This document shows, piece after piece, positions 34,429 to 43,529 of a DNA stretch of 64,000 nucleotides. Below the pieces are notes generated by a model. That model was not told the DNA's origin and did not search any database. It saw nothing but the letters and a program-made list of their open reading frames with translations. A program made the translations under genes and the position numbers. How positions within the stretch are numbered: the first letter of the stretch is position 1; each line of letters begins with the position of its first letter. The stretch lies in the NCBI GenBank assembly GCA_036322855.1, contig AP027924.1, positions 806,001-870,000 of the forward strand, given 5' to 3'. This DNA comes from Improbicoccus pseudotrichonymphae (GTDB lineage: Bacteria > Bacillota > Clostridia > Oscillospirales > Acutalibacteraceae).

Positions 34429-34459
34429 ACAAGCTACATTCGTAGCTTGTATTTTTTTT
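34429..34459 (+). terminator. Rho-independent terminator
   Basis: ACAAGCTAC (34429-34437), loop ATTC, GTAGCTTGT (34442-34450), then A and eight T. It is the clearest terminator in the window and closes the secreted GTPase transcript just before the insertion sequence. Confidence 0.85.
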
Positions 34460-34463
34460 AATT

Positions 34464-35287
34464 AGAGCCTGTTCCCACTAAAAAATTGATACAAAAACAA
34501 GAGCGAGTTGTATAAATCCAATGAACATAATATCTAATTTTTCAAATCTACAAAATATACGACGAAATCCACAAATTCGTCGAAAAAGACGTTCAATTTC
34601 ATTACGCCTTTTATAGAGAGTTTTATCGTATTCCCAAGGTTTTTTACGATTTTTCTTAGGAGGCACAATAGGACTAAAATTAAGTATTTGAGCAGTATAT
34701 CGAGTAAGATCATCTTCATAGGCTCTGTCCATAACTAAAGGTATATATAAGTATCAGGTTTATCTACCGTTTCCATAAGAAGTCTTCCATGCGGTGCATC
34801 ATGACACTGGCCTTCACTTAAAATAAAATCAACAGCTCTTTTTTCATTTGCGCATATCATATGAACTTTTGTAGTTAGCCCGCCTTTAGAGCGTCCTATG
34901 GCTTGTTTTCCGTTTTTTTAAAGCCCCACAAGCGTCTGGGTGTACTTTGACGCTTCTAGAATCCATAAATAAAGCCTCAGGATTAAGTTTAAGAACATTT
35001 TGTACGTGCAATTCTCTAAATAATTTTTCAATAATACCGACCTCAATCCAACGCCTAAAACGCTTGTATATCACGTGCCAATTTCCAAATTCAGACGGCA
35101 GTTTCCTCCATTTACAGCCGTTTTCACAGATATACAGTAATGCATTTATAAACACCAGATTGTTTACTGCCACATTACCTCTTTGTACAGGCAATAAATT
35201 TTTAATTTTTTCATATCCTTCTTCTGTTATTTCCATCTATTTTATTATAGCATTTTTTGTTTATTTTTTTTAGTGGGAACAGGCTCT
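34464..35287 (-). mobile_element. IS5-family (IS427-like) insertion sequence, 824 bp
   Basis: The terminal inverted repeats AGAGCCTGTTCCCACTAAAA (34464 on) and its complement, ending AGTGGGAACAGGCTCT at 35287, are near perfect. The size and a two-frame transposase on the minus strand fit IS5/IS427-type elements. It sits immediately 5' of the remains of the gene 35289-36128, which it has truncated. A target duplication is not obvious. Confidence 0.85.
34478..35236 (-). pseudogene. IS5-type transposase, two frames plus an extra break
   Basis: The first frame (34886-35236) starts MEITEEGYEKIKNLL and includes INALLYICENGCKWRKLP and FMDSRSVKVHPDACG. At an A7 tract (about 34914-34920) the reading must shift to continue GKQAIGRSKGGLTTKVHMIC through DKPDTYI. 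A second break, an extra TA near 34745-34750, separates this from LVMDRAYEDDLTR and KRRNEIERLFRRICGFRRIF in the last frame (34478-34732). Some IS5 elements use programmed frameshifting, but the second break indicates an inactive copy. Confidence 0.75.
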
Positions 35288-35288
35288 A

Positions 35289-36128
35289 GATAATTTACCA
35301 AGAAGAAATTTTTTAATAACAAGAAGAAATGATTTACCAATAATAAATTTTTTACCAATAAGAAATGAATTTGAAAGTTTTAAAAAAATCGATCCGATCG
35401 AAATAGATTATGGTTACAGTATAGATTGGAGTAAATATAGAAAAGTAAATCAAGAAGGATATTCGTTTTATATATATTGGGTTTTAGGTTGTTTACCGGA
35501 TGAAGGTATTAGAGAAATTGTTTTGCAATGCTATAGCAATTCGTTAATTAATGGTCGAAAACAAGAATATTCCAATTCCATTGACATTGCAGTACAAAAA
35601 GAGAATTATAAAATTGAGGAAATTGAGGAATATGTTAAAAATGAATATGACAAAATAATTAAAAATTTTAAGAAAGTGCAGGATAAAGTGCTGCCAGAAA
35701 GTTGTTTTGAAGAAATAGAAGAAATATTTAAAGAAATAAGTAATGAAGATCAAAAGGATTTCATAGCGAATTTAGGAATAATTATTATCTTTCTTTATTT
35801 ATCATCATCGAGTAGAGGAGCATTAGGATATAAATCACGAATCATCAACGAAGGAGAAGGACATGTGGCTTGTTTTAGAATTATTGCAACAGAAGCCGTC
35901 AAACGTCTTCTTCGGATGATCAGTGATGGAGGACTACCTGAAGATTACAGAGGACTTAAGGGTGATTTAAAAATTTGTCTTGAAGAATTACAAGAAAGTG
36001 ATAGATGCTCACAAGTTATTTTTTATAATAAACTTTTTCCACTTATCAGCGAAAAAGATTGTTTTTGTTCGATTATTTGTGACCTTGTTGAAAAATTACC
36101 AAAAGATTGGATTTGGTCATGGCAATAA
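35289..36128 (+). pseudogene. Gene of unknown function, 5' end removed by the IS
   Basis: The frame is open from the IS edge (35289), with no start codon or ribosome binding site until ATG 35523. It encodes an N-terminal N/R/F-rich repeat (NFLP/ITRRND), then IDYGYSIDWSKY, LGCLPDEGIREIVLQCYSN, a helical segment, and a C-terminal part ending DLVEKLPKDWIWSWQ. Its paralogue at 37820-38903 begins with a signal peptide, so this one probably did too. No family is recognised. About 200 residues from 35523 could still be expressed. Confidence 0.6.
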
Positions 36129-36348
36129 TATTGGGCACATTAACAACAAATGATAGAGTAATAGAAGGAGATTGCGGATTTTCAATAGATTTCAGATGAA
36201 TATCTGTAGCAATATTTAGAATTTATTAATTTTGACAATACATAATCCAAAACTTTATTGGGTATGAATTTATTTTGTTATTGTACCACATTATTTACTT
36301 TTTGAAAAGAATTTGACTATAGCAAACACGTGATTTCAAGACATTCAT

Positions 36349-36580
36349 AAATTTCATAAAAATTCGGAAACTCAAAAAAGAAAATAAACGATCACTTACA
36401 AAACAAGAAAAATTAAAAAATCGAGAAATTTCTAGTGTGCGAGTTAAAATCGAAAATGTAATCGGGTTTATCAAACGTTTTAAAATTTTAGCTAACAGAT
36501 ACAGAAATCACAGAAAGTGTTTTTTCTCTTAGGTTTAATCTTATTTCTGATATTTGTAATTTTGTTATGGTTGCTTAATT
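36349..36580 (+). mobile_element. IS5-family transposase C-terminal remnant
   Basis: The frame reads LTKQEKLKNREISSVRVKIE, then NVIGFIKRFKILANRYRNHR and, after a shift at a T-tract, FNLISDICNFVMVA. This is the conserved C-terminal block of DDE_Tnp_4 type transposases. No IS ends are visible. 36129-36348 shows nothing recognisable. Confidence 0.65.
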
Positions 36581-36594
36581 TGGGGAAAAGTTTA

Positions 36595-37626
36595 TTATCC
36601 ACTGGGAAGAAGTCCATTATCCACTTTTGTTGAATTCTTATTGTTTTCAACAGGTACGGAGGTTTTATTACTATCAGACGTAAAAAACTCTATATCTATC
36701 GAATCAGTATTATTTTCAACGAACGTAATATCTTTACGCTCTAAACCTCCGTTCTTTTTTTCGGCGTAGCAGAAAAAAGAACAACTAATGTAGTCTCTAA
36801 ATTTATTAATTTTATTCTCATTGTTTTTGACTAGATTTAAAAAACTAGAAACATCTACAACGTATCTTTTGCCCCAATTTTCAAAACATATGTTGATTTC
36901 GTTTGACCATAATATCAAAAAAGCATGCGCGCGACCACGATTTGTAAGACCAATATCTGTTACGACAGGACCATGTTTTTTAGTTAAATAAGCAATTTGC
37001 CTTTTTAAAGAATTCACAAAATAATCCTTGGAAGCGCTAACATTAACTCTAACCGGTTGAAGATTTGTATTTTTCAACATAAGTTCCATAAGTCGAGAAA
37101 GCTCACGTCTGGTAGTTGCTAAAGTCTGTTGTGTTGGTATATCTCCCGGGTGATCTTTTCCGTGTTTATTTCTGGATAAAGCCATTTGTATTATACTCGG
37201 TGTTTCCCCTGTTTTTGAGTAAATCATTCCCGCGAGTGCCACTAAGTGACACCACCAACTATATCCTTGGTTCGGGCACATTGACTTGATACCGCCAGTT
37301 GCCAATTTTCTATAATCAGTAATAGTAATTTTTGCAATTTCATCTTTTTCTATTTCCCCCTGAAAAAATGTATCTTTAGCATTATTTTCATCATTTGGAA
37401 CATAACGCTCTCCATAAGGAAATCCAGAATCTATGGTTTGCTGCATTACGATACGCTCAACTTCATTTCTGTTTCTAATTCTTTGCTTTCTTTCCTCGAA
37501 ATCACTAAATGAAAACTGGTAATCGCCAGAATTTTTTAAGTTCGAACCGGTCGCGTTGTTTAAAGGTTGACCTATTACCGCAAACAAAACTAATGCCACT
37601 GATATTTTTTTACTAAAATAGCCCAT
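36595..37626 (-). CDS. Secreted papain-like cysteine peptidase candidate
   Basis: Starting at ATG 37626 gives a signal peptide (MGYFSKKISVALVLFAVIGQ) and a 343-residue protein. The segment MCPNQGYSWWCHLVALAGMI has the Q-x(6)-C spacing of papain/C39-fold active sites. About 110 residues later comes RGRAHAFLILWSNEINICFE, then NWGK, supplying His and Asn in the right order. The C-terminal tail is Asn/Ser-rich. I infer a C-H-N thiol peptidase or transglutaminase-like enzyme; the exact family is not recognised. It is transcribed convergently with the truncated gene and IS remnant to its left. The in-frame upstream ATG at 37701 would hide the signal peptide. Confidence 0.55.
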   Translation of the reverse strand: MGYFSKKISVALVLFAVIGQPLNNATGSNLKNSGDYQFSFSDFEERKQRIRNRNEVERIVMQQTIDSGFPYGERYVPNDENNAKDTFFQGEIEKDEIAKITITDYRKLATGGIKSMCPNQGYSWWCHLVALAGMIYSKTGETPSIIQMALSRNKHGKDHPGDIPTQQTLATTRRELSRLMELMLKNTNLQPVRVNVSASKDYFVNSLKRQIAYLTKKHGPVVTDIGLTNRGRAHAFLILWSNEINICFENWGKRYVVDVSSFLNLVKNNENKINKFRDYISCSFFCYAEKKNGGLERKDITFVENNTDSIDIEFFTSDSNKTSVPVENNKNSTKVDNGLLPSG

Positions 37627-37819
37627 ATCAAAAAACCGCCAAAAATTTACAAAAGTAAAACAGCCTTCTAGTATTCTAATATTTAACTCCAAAAAAATCA
37701 ACCAGTAAAAAATAAATATTAAAAACTTTTTTTAATTTTTAAACATTTGGCAATTTGCTGATTTAGCATTAGAATCCATGCGTAGCTTATAATTTTAAGT
37801 TCATAGTAGAATGTTGTCT

Positions 37820-38903
37820 ATGAAAAAATTAAAAATAACTAAGATGGTTTTTTTACATCTTGACTGTCTTTATATGCTATCAACCGATTGTTAGGGCTGA
37901 TTCTGATGCAAATATCGAAGTCATCGAATTTACTAACCAAAATAAAAACGAAAGTTTTTTATATTCTAATTTAGATTTGGGACAAAACAACTTAGAAATA
38001 GAATATGATGACTACAATATAGATTTGAGTAAATATTCACGTGCAAATGAAGCTCTGAATATTCACTTGTATATCGAATTTTAGTTTGTATACCAGATGA
38101 AAATATTAAAAATACTATTTTATATTGTTACAACTTGTTACAACCTGTAATTGCTATCAAGTCTTATAGTGGATTATATTACTAGAAATGGTTATCATAA
38201 TAATTTATAACTATTAGAAATAGTTATAATGGTGGTTCTCGTGCAATGAGTGACGGAAAAGAAGAACAAATTAGTCGAAATTTGCTTGCTCAAAAAATTG
38301 ATGAATTAACGTGTGAACAAGTGACAAAAAAAGGTGTTGAATTCAATGATTATTTTAAAAATGAATATGCCAAAATACTTCGAAATTTCAAGAAATTACA
38401 AAATGAAGTGCTGCGAAAATGTTTGAGTAAAATAAATAATGAAAATGAATACAAAAAAGAAATTCTAACAGATTTACAAACACTTTTTGTCTTTATTTAT
38501 TTGTCATTAGCATCTCCACAAGCATTGGGAATCGAAGATAGAGGCGTACTTTATTTTTAAAGGCGTGGCATATAAAACTATTAAACATTTGAGGTTAATA
38601 CTTTTAGAAGAAACGGAGAATAATGCGAATAATAGTAATATTTTTCGTTACATTCTTAGGCATATTTCTCTCATAAATGGTTTACTTTACAGAGATATTG
38701 CTTTTGCGGGAAGTTTATCTTATCGTATCGGTGAATTGTTACCAACATTATGCGAGGGAAGATGCTCACAATTTATTTTAAATGACATTTTTAGAAGAAT
38801 TGAAATTTTTTTAGATGAAAAAGTTTTTCAGGCTCTTTGTGCTTTTGTTGAAAAATTACCAGCAAGTATGAAAGCGTGTTTTGATTGTGTGAATCGTCGA
38901 TAA
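37820..38903 (+). pseudogene. Broken secreted paralogue of 35289-36128
   Basis: ATG 37820 encodes MKKLKITKMVF. With one T fewer in the T7 tract (37848-37854) it continues YILTVFICYQPIVRADSD, a signal peptide. Further pieces are YDDYNIDLSKYS (matches YGYSIDWSKY), ILVCIPDENIKNTILYCYN (matches LGCLPDEGIREIVLQCYSN), FKNEYAKILRNFKKLQNEVL and, after another extra T in a T5 run (38554-38558), FKGVAYKTIKHLRL. The C-terminus ends ALCAFVEKLPASMK. At least three frameshifts make it a pseudogene or a multi-tract phase-variable gene. gmk starts 11 bases later. Confidence 0.7.
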
Positions 38904-38913
38904 ATGGTGAAGT

Positions 38914-39495
38914 ATGAAAGATAACTCTATTTTGATTGTTGTATCAGGTCCGTCCGGCGTGGGTAAAGATACAGTTGTAAAAGAAATGATGAAGATTAAC
39001 TCAAACTTTTATTTATCTGTTTCCGCCACGACAAGAAAACCCAGAAAAAACGAAATAGACGGCGTAAATTACTATTTTTTTGATAAAAATAAATTTGATT
39101 CTTTGGTTTTACAAAATAAATTTTTGGAATATAATTCGTATTGTGATAACAGTTATGGTACTCTTCGTAGTGAAATCACGAACAACATCAGTTTAAATAA
39201 AGATATAATTTTGATCATTGAGGTGAATGGTGGTCTAGAATTAAGGGACAAATGCCAGAAAGAGCTTGGTTTGAAATGTGTTTTGATATATATTTTGCCG
39301 CCGAGTTTATCTGTTTTGGAACATAGATTAAAAGACCGTTCAAGCGAAACAAAGAAGGAAATAAGGAAAAGATTGAGTGTTGTTAAAAAAGAAATAATGA
39401 AAGGCTTAGATTATGATTATTTTGTTGTAAATGATAATTATTTTAATTGTGCAATTAAAATTTTAGATATTATAAATAAAATAAAAACGGAGTGA
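38914..39495 (+). CDS. gmk: Guanylate kinase
   Basis: It phosphorylates GMP to GDP. At 193 residues it has the usual size. The P-loop GPSGVGKDT (about residues 12-20), the GMP-binding SATTRKPRKNEIDGVNYYF and IIEVNGGLELRDK (in place of the usual DIDxQGA) are present. The lid contains LKDRSSETKKEIRKRL. It is followed 12 bases later by rpoZ and then priA, the standard Firmicutes gmk-rpoZ-priA-def order. Confidence 0.95.
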   Translation: MKDNSILIVVSGPSGVGKDTVVKEMMKINSNFYLSVSATTRKPRKNEIDGVNYYFFDKNKFDSLVLQNKFLEYNSYCDNSYGTLRSEITNNISLNKDIILIIEVNGGLELRDKCQKELGLKCVLIYILPPSLSVLEHRLKDRSSETKKEIRKRLSVVKKEIMKGLDYDYFVVNDNYFNCAIKILDIINKIKTE

Positions 39496-39507
39496 AGTAA
39501 TATTAGT

Positions 39508-39714
39508 ATGGGCAAAAAGTTGATACCCTCTTTGTCGGACATGTTTGAAGGAAGAGCCAGCAGATATGCGTTGGTTATTTTGATTTCTAAAAGAGCCAGA
39601 GAAATAGTTTCTGAATATGAGTCAAGAGAAAGAGAATTAATCGAAAATCCAATAACCCTTGCCATAAAAGATTTTAAGAGTAAAAGATACGATTTTCATT
39701 GTATTGATAATTAA
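39508..39714 (+). CDS. rpoZ: RNA polymerase omega subunit
   Basis: A 68-residue protein. The N-terminus IPSLSDMFEGRASRYALVIL matches omega, which binds and stabilises the beta' subunit, and the following SKRAREI is the conserved helix. It sits between gmk and priA, as expected. The C-terminus is slightly longer than in minimal omegas. Confidence 0.92.
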   Translation: MGKKLIPSLSDMFEGRASRYALVILISKRAREIVSEYESRERELIENPITLAIKDFKSKRYDFHCIDN

Positions 39715-39726
39715 GTTTTAGCAAAA

Positions 39727-41775
39727 ATGAAAAAAATAAAAATAGCTAAAGTGGCAGTGAAAGGTACGAAATTTAACTTTGACTGTTTGTATAGTTATAT
39801 CGTTCCTGAGCATTTTTCGGATACGATTTGTGAAGGTTATCGAGTTAAAATTCCATTTGGTCGAAATAATTCAATCAGGTTTGGTTTGGTTTTCTCGATA
39901 GATTTTGAAGAAAATACTGGTAATTTTAAGGAAATACGAGAGTTAGTTGACGTTAACCAGATTTTAGATTTAAACTTGTTAGATATGGCTACGTGGCTCG
40001 CAAAAAAATATTTCTGTACTTCATACGAAGTTTTTGATTTTATTGTACCAAATGTAATCAAAAGAATGAAAGCTGATTTGATACCTTCAAGAATCAATAA
40101 ATTGGAGAAAGTTGAATTTATAAAACAAATTTTTCTAAACAAATATCAGGAATTGGTGTTTCTTGATCTTATAGATTGGTACAAAAATCAGGACAAGCCT
40201 TCGCTTTTTTTTGGCATAACAGGCAGCGGCAAAACTTTCGTTCTATTAAAAATTTGTGAATTTGTTCTCAGAAATAATAAAAACATAATTTTTATGGTCC
40301 CTGAAATTTCCCTGATAGAGCAGACCGTTAATATTTTTAAAGAATATTTCGGCGGGAATGAAGACGTTATTTGTGTTTTACATAGTGGAATGAGTGGTTC
40401 AAAAAGAAAAAAAGAGTGGTGTAATATAAAATCAGGTAAAGCAAGAATAGTAATAGGTACTAGAAGTGCTGTTTTTGCGCCGCTGGATAATTTAGGCATT
40501 ATTATAATGGATGAAGAACATGAAATCGTTTATAAATCCGAAACAACACCAAGATATCACGCAAGGGAAGTTGCATATTTCAGATGCAAAAACGAAAATG
40601 CAAAGTTATTACTGGTTTCTGCGACACCTTCATTGGAAAGTTTTTATTTTGCCAAAACCGGAAAATATTTCCTGTGTTCTTTAGATAAACGTTTCGGCAA
40701 AGCTGTACTTCCGAAAATCAAAATAATCAATATGGAAAAAAATAAGTTTAAAGATGTTCTTTTAAGCGAAGAGCTTTGCGAAAAAATTAAAAAAAAATTT
40801 CAAAAAGGCGAGCAAACGATACTTTTATTAAATAGAAGAGGATTTCATACTTTTGTTAAGTGTGTAGCGTGTAATGAAGTTTTATTTTGTAAAAATTGCA
40901 ACATTTCTTTGAATTACCATAAAAAAATAGATAAATTAAAATGCCATTATTGTTCGACAATATATCCAAAACCAAAATCGTGCCCCAAATGCGAAAAAGA
41001 TAAATTGTGTTTTTTTGGTTCTGGTACTCAAAAAATCGAATATGAAATAAATAATCTAATGCCCGAATTAAAAATTTCAAGAGTCGATTCGGATAATATA
41101 AACAAAGATAATAATTATAAAAAAATTTTTGAAGAATTCAGAAAGAAAAAATATGATCTTATGATAGGCACTCGTATGATTGCTAAAGGTCTGAATTTTG
41201 AGAATGTTACCCTTGTCGGAGTTTTATCTGCCGATCAAAGTTTGTATGATTGGGATTTTAGAAGTTATGAACATACATTTTCTTTGATTTCTCAAGTTTC
41301 CGGTCGTTGCGGGCGAGGAGAAAAGCCCGGTGAGGTTATTATCCAAACCTTTATGGAAAACCATCCGGTTATAAATTTTGCATCAAAACAAAAATATGAG
41401 TTTTTTTATGAAAACGAAATAAAAATCAGAAAATCACTATTGTATCCCCCGTTTTCCGATATATGTTTAATAGGGTTTTACGGAGAAAATAAAGAAAAAG
41501 CGAATTTTGCATGTAAATTTTTCTACAATATATTAAAGGAAGAAATAAAGTCCTCCGAAAAAATACCAGTCCGTATATTGAGCCCATCTCCCGCTGTTTT
41601 GGAAAAAGCATTTAATAAATTTAGGTTTAAAATAATAATTAAATGCAAAAACAGCAAAAAATTCAGAAATATTTTAAAAAAAACATTGATAAAATATGAA
41701 ATTAATGAAATAGTTAAAAGATTGAAAGGCTCAGTATTCATGTTTGTGGATATGAATCCTATGGTTGTCTTTTAA
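39727..41775 (+). CDS. priA: Primosomal protein N' (replication restart helicase PriA)
   Basis: PriA reloads the replicative helicase at stalled forks. The 682 residues hold the N-terminal DNA-binding domain, Walker A GITGSGKT (about residues 160-167), the DEEH box in IIMDEEHEIVYK, the zinc cluster CVACNEVLFCKNC....CHYC....CPKC, and helicase motifs V-VI (GTRMIAKGLNFENVTLVG, VSGRCGRGEKPG). The gene is slightly shorter than average. It is intact, whereas the prophage replication genes nearby are broken. Confidence 0.95.
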   Translation: MKKIKIAKVAVKGTKFNFDCLYSYIVPEHFSDTICEGYRVKIPFGRNNSIRFGLVFSIDFEENTGNFKEIRELVDVNQILDLNLLDMATWLAKKYFCTSYEVFDFIVPNVIKRMKADLIPSRINKLEKVEFIKQIFLNKYQELVFLDLIDWYKNQDKPSLFFGITGSGKTFVLLKICEFVLRNNKNIIFMVPEISLIEQTVNIFKEYFGGNEDVICVLHSGMSGSKRKKEWCNIKSGKARIVIGTRSAVFAPLDNLGIIIMDEEHEIVYKSETTPRYHAREVAYFRCKNENAKLLLVSATPSLESFYFAKTGKYFLCSLDKRFGKAVLPKIKIINMEKNKFKDVLLSEELCEKIKKKFQKGEQTILLLNRRGFHTFVKCVACNEVLFCKNCNISLNYHKKIDKLKCHYCSTIYPKPKSCPKCEKDKLCFFGSGTQKIEYEINNLMPELKISRVDSDNINKDNNYKKIFEEFRKKKYDLMIGTRMIAKGLNFENVTLVGVLSADQSLYDWDFRSYEHTFSLISQVSGRCGRGEKPGEVIIQTFMENHPVINFASKQKYEFFYENEIKIRKSLLYPPFSDICLIGFYGENKEKANFACKFFYNILKEEIKSSEKIPVRILSPSPAVLEKAFNKFRFKIIIKCKNSKKFRNILKKTLIKYEINEIVKRLKGSVFMFVDMNPMVVF

Positions 41776-41805
41776 TTAAATTTTTAGAACAAGAGGTACA
41801 AAAAT

Positions 41806-42243
41806 TTGACTTTAAGAAAAATAGTTTTCGAAGGCGATCCTGTTTTAGGTATGGTAAGTAAAAGTGTAGAATCGTTCGATAGTGAGTTATTTGAATTATT
41901 AGATGATATGAAAGAAACTTTAATTTCGGCCAAAGGTGTTGGTTTGGCGGCTCCGCAAATCGGTTTGCTTAAAAGAGTTGCAATTGTACTAATAAATGAC
42001 GATCTTACAGAGATGATTAATCCTGAAATTTTGGAAAAAAAAGGTAATCGTGTTTCTAACGAGGGATGTTTGTCATGCCCTGGTTTCTTTGGTGCTACTG
42101 TCAGACCCAAAAGTATTAAAGTTCGTGCCCAAGACAGGAATGGCAATAGTTTTGTGTTTTCGTGCAAAGATTTCAAAGCTCAGGCGGTTTGTCACGAAAT
42201 AGATCATTTGGATGGTATATTGTTCAAAAAAAGATTGGCTTAA
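41806..42243 (+). CDS. def: Peptide deformylase
   Basis: It removes the formyl group from nascent proteins. At 145 residues it has the three active-site motifs VGLAAPQIG, EGCLSCPG (metal-binding Cys) and QAVCHEIDHLDG (HExxH metal site). The TTG start at 41806 follows GAGGT. It lies downstream of priA, as in many Firmicutes; the usual fmt gene does not follow here. Confidence 0.95.
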   Translation: MTLRKIVFEGDPVLGMVSKSVESFDSELFELLDDMKETLISAKGVGLAAPQIGLLKRVAIVLINDDLTEMINPEILEKKGNRVSNEGCLSCPGFFGATVRPKSIKVRAQDRNGNSFVFSCKDFKAQAVCHEIDHLDGILFKKRLA

Positions 42244-42260
42244 AATTTAAATAAAAAAAG

Positions 42261-42704
42261 ATGATAGTTTTGAAAAAAGTTAAGATATTTTCAGACGGTG
42301 CTTGTAGTGGAAATCCTGGCCCGGGAGGTTGGGCGGCGATTTTGAGATATAATGGCCACGAAAAAAAAATAAGTGGCTTTGAAAAAATGACAACCAACAA
42401 CAGAATGGAATTATCTGCGATAATAAATGCGCTAAAAATTTTGAAAGAGCCATGCGAGGTAGAGGTTTATAGTGACTCGAAATACATAATAAATGCTATA
42501 GAAAAGAAGTGGCTTTTTAAATGGTCCAAAAATAATTGGAAAAAATCTAATAATAAAGAAGTTATAAATATAGAACTTTGGAAAGAAATTTTGAATTTAA
42601 TTAACTTACATAAAATTAGTTTGATATGGATAAAAGGTCACTCCGGAAATCCGGAAAATGAAGAATGCGATCGCATGGCTACGGAAGCTTATAAGAGTCA
42701 TTAA
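42261..42704 (+). CDS. rnhA: Ribonuclease HI
   Basis: It degrades the RNA strand of RNA-DNA hybrids. At 147 residues the catalytic acids are in place: Asp in IFSDGACSGNPGPGGW, Glu in NNRMELSAI, Asp in VYSDSKYI and Asp in ECDRMATEAY. The basic handle region WLFKWSKNNWKKSNNK is present, as in E. coli-type enzymes. The start at ATG 42261 or a codon shortly after is uncertain by a few residues. Confidence 0.94.
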   Translation: MIVLKKVKIFSDGACSGNPGPGGWAAILRYNGHEKKISGFEKMTTNNRMELSAIINALKILKEPCEVEVYSDSKYIINAIEKKWLFKWSKNNWKKSNNKEVINIELWKEILNLINLHKISLIWIKGHSGNPENEECDRMATEAYKSH

Positions 42705-42731
42705 ATCTACCATAAAACTGAATTGTTTTGG

Positions 42732-42850
42732 TAAATTTCGAGAAAAGAAAAACATAGGAACGCGAGCATATCAGTTGTATGTGAGTAATTTACGAGTACC
42801 GCATTGACTATGAAATTTGTAAAAAGATCAGTTTTAGGGCAGGCCTAATA
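42732..42850 (+). repeat. ~110-bp dispersed intergenic repeat, copy 2
   Basis: AAATTTCGAGAAAAGAAAAA ... TTGTATGTGAG ... GAGTACCGCATTGAC ... TTTTAGGGCAGGCCTAAT is the same orientation and sequence as 21958-22070 read on the plus strand. Confidence 0.85.
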
Positions 42851-42867
42851 TTGAAGGCAAATTAGAT

Positions 42868-42896
42868 TTGAATTAAAAGTATGTTGTTTTTATAAT
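42868..42896 (+). promoter_or_regulatory. Promoter of tRNA-Ser
   Basis: TTGAAT (42868-42873) and TATAAT (42891-42896) with a 17-base spacer, 15 bases before the mature tRNA 5' end. Confidence 0.7.
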
Positions 42897-42911
42897 GAAC
42901 AATGTGTACAT

Positions 42912-43003
42912 GGAGGAGTATCGAAGTGGTTGTAACGAGACCGATTCGAAATCGGTTGATGAGTAATGCTTGTCCGTGGGTTCGAATCCCATCTCCTCCG
43001 CCA
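42912..43003 (+). tRNA. tRNA-Ser (anticodon CGA)
   Basis: The acceptor GGAGGAG pairs with CTCCTCC, followed by discriminator G and an encoded CCA. The anticodon arm is ACCGA-TTCGAAA-TCGGT, giving anticodon CGA. A long variable arm (about GATGAGTAATGCTTGTC) and the T-arm GTGGG-TTCGAAT-CCCAT complete a class II tRNA. Confidence 0.95.
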
Positions 43004-43093
43004 AAAATTGCAGGTTAAAATTTGATATTTTATTTTTTCCTACTTATAATATCTAGAGGCAATGTTTATATTTTATCAAGAGATGGTTTTGCA

Positions 43094-43243
43094 ATGAGAA
43101 ATAAGGTTACTCTAGCGTGCTCCGAATGTAAAAGAAGAAATTATGAAACAACCAGAAACAAAAAAAAATCTACGGAAAAATTTGGTTTTAATAAGCATTG
43201 TAGTTTTTGCAGAAGTCATACTCTGCACAAAGAAGTCAAGTAA
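43094..43243 (+). CDS. rpmG: Ribosomal protein bL33
   Basis: A 49-residue 50S subunit protein. MRNKVTLACSECKRRNYETT and YCxxC-like CSFCRSHTLHKEVK keep both Cys pairs, so this is the zinc-binding (C+) form. It starts the rpmG-secE-nusG-rplK-rplA run typical of Firmicutes. An in-frame ATG upstream (43022) gives an unrelated hydrophobic extension and is not used. Confidence 0.93.
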   Translation: MRNKVTLACSECKRRNYETTRNKKKSTEKFGFNKHCSFCRSHTLHKEVK

Positions 43244-43267
43244 AATCTTGAATTGGAGTTGGTAAAT

Positions 43268-43495
43268 GTGGTTAACAAAACAGAAACTGAAAAAACAAAA
43301 CAAAGTAAAGAAGTGGGAAATTTTATTAAATGTTATATTTCTGAACTTAAAAAGGTCGTGTGGCCTACTCACGCAGCCACCTTTAGAAATACAGGGGTGA
43401 CTCTTGCCATGATATTCATAGTTGGCGTTTTTGTTTTTTTGTTGGATATAATTCTAAGACATTTATTGAGCATGATGATGAGGATTTCGGGTTAA
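43268..43495 (+). CDS. secE: Preprotein translocase subunit SecE
   Basis: A small single-span subunit of the SecYEG channel. The amphipathic helix FIKCYISELKKVVWPTHAA precedes one membrane segment (VTLAMIFIVGVFVFLLDIIL), exactly the bacterial SecE pattern. The GTG at 43268 is 9 bases after GGAG (43255-43258) and is a better start than the TTG at 43253, which overlaps that site. Confidence 0.92.
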   Translation: MVNKTETEKTKQSKEVGNFIKCYISELKKVVWPTHAATFRNTGVTLAMIFIVGVFVFLLDIILRHLLSMMMRISG

Positions 43496-43529
43496 TTTGT
43501 AATTTTATGGAGGCAACTCAGTTATATTT

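Noticed and set aside
41784..42176. 130-codon open frame on the minus strand
   Set aside because: Antisense shadow of peptide deformylase.
43022..43093. Hydrophobic extension of bL33
   Set aside because: No homology to L33 and no ribosome binding site; ATG 43094 gives the normal protein.
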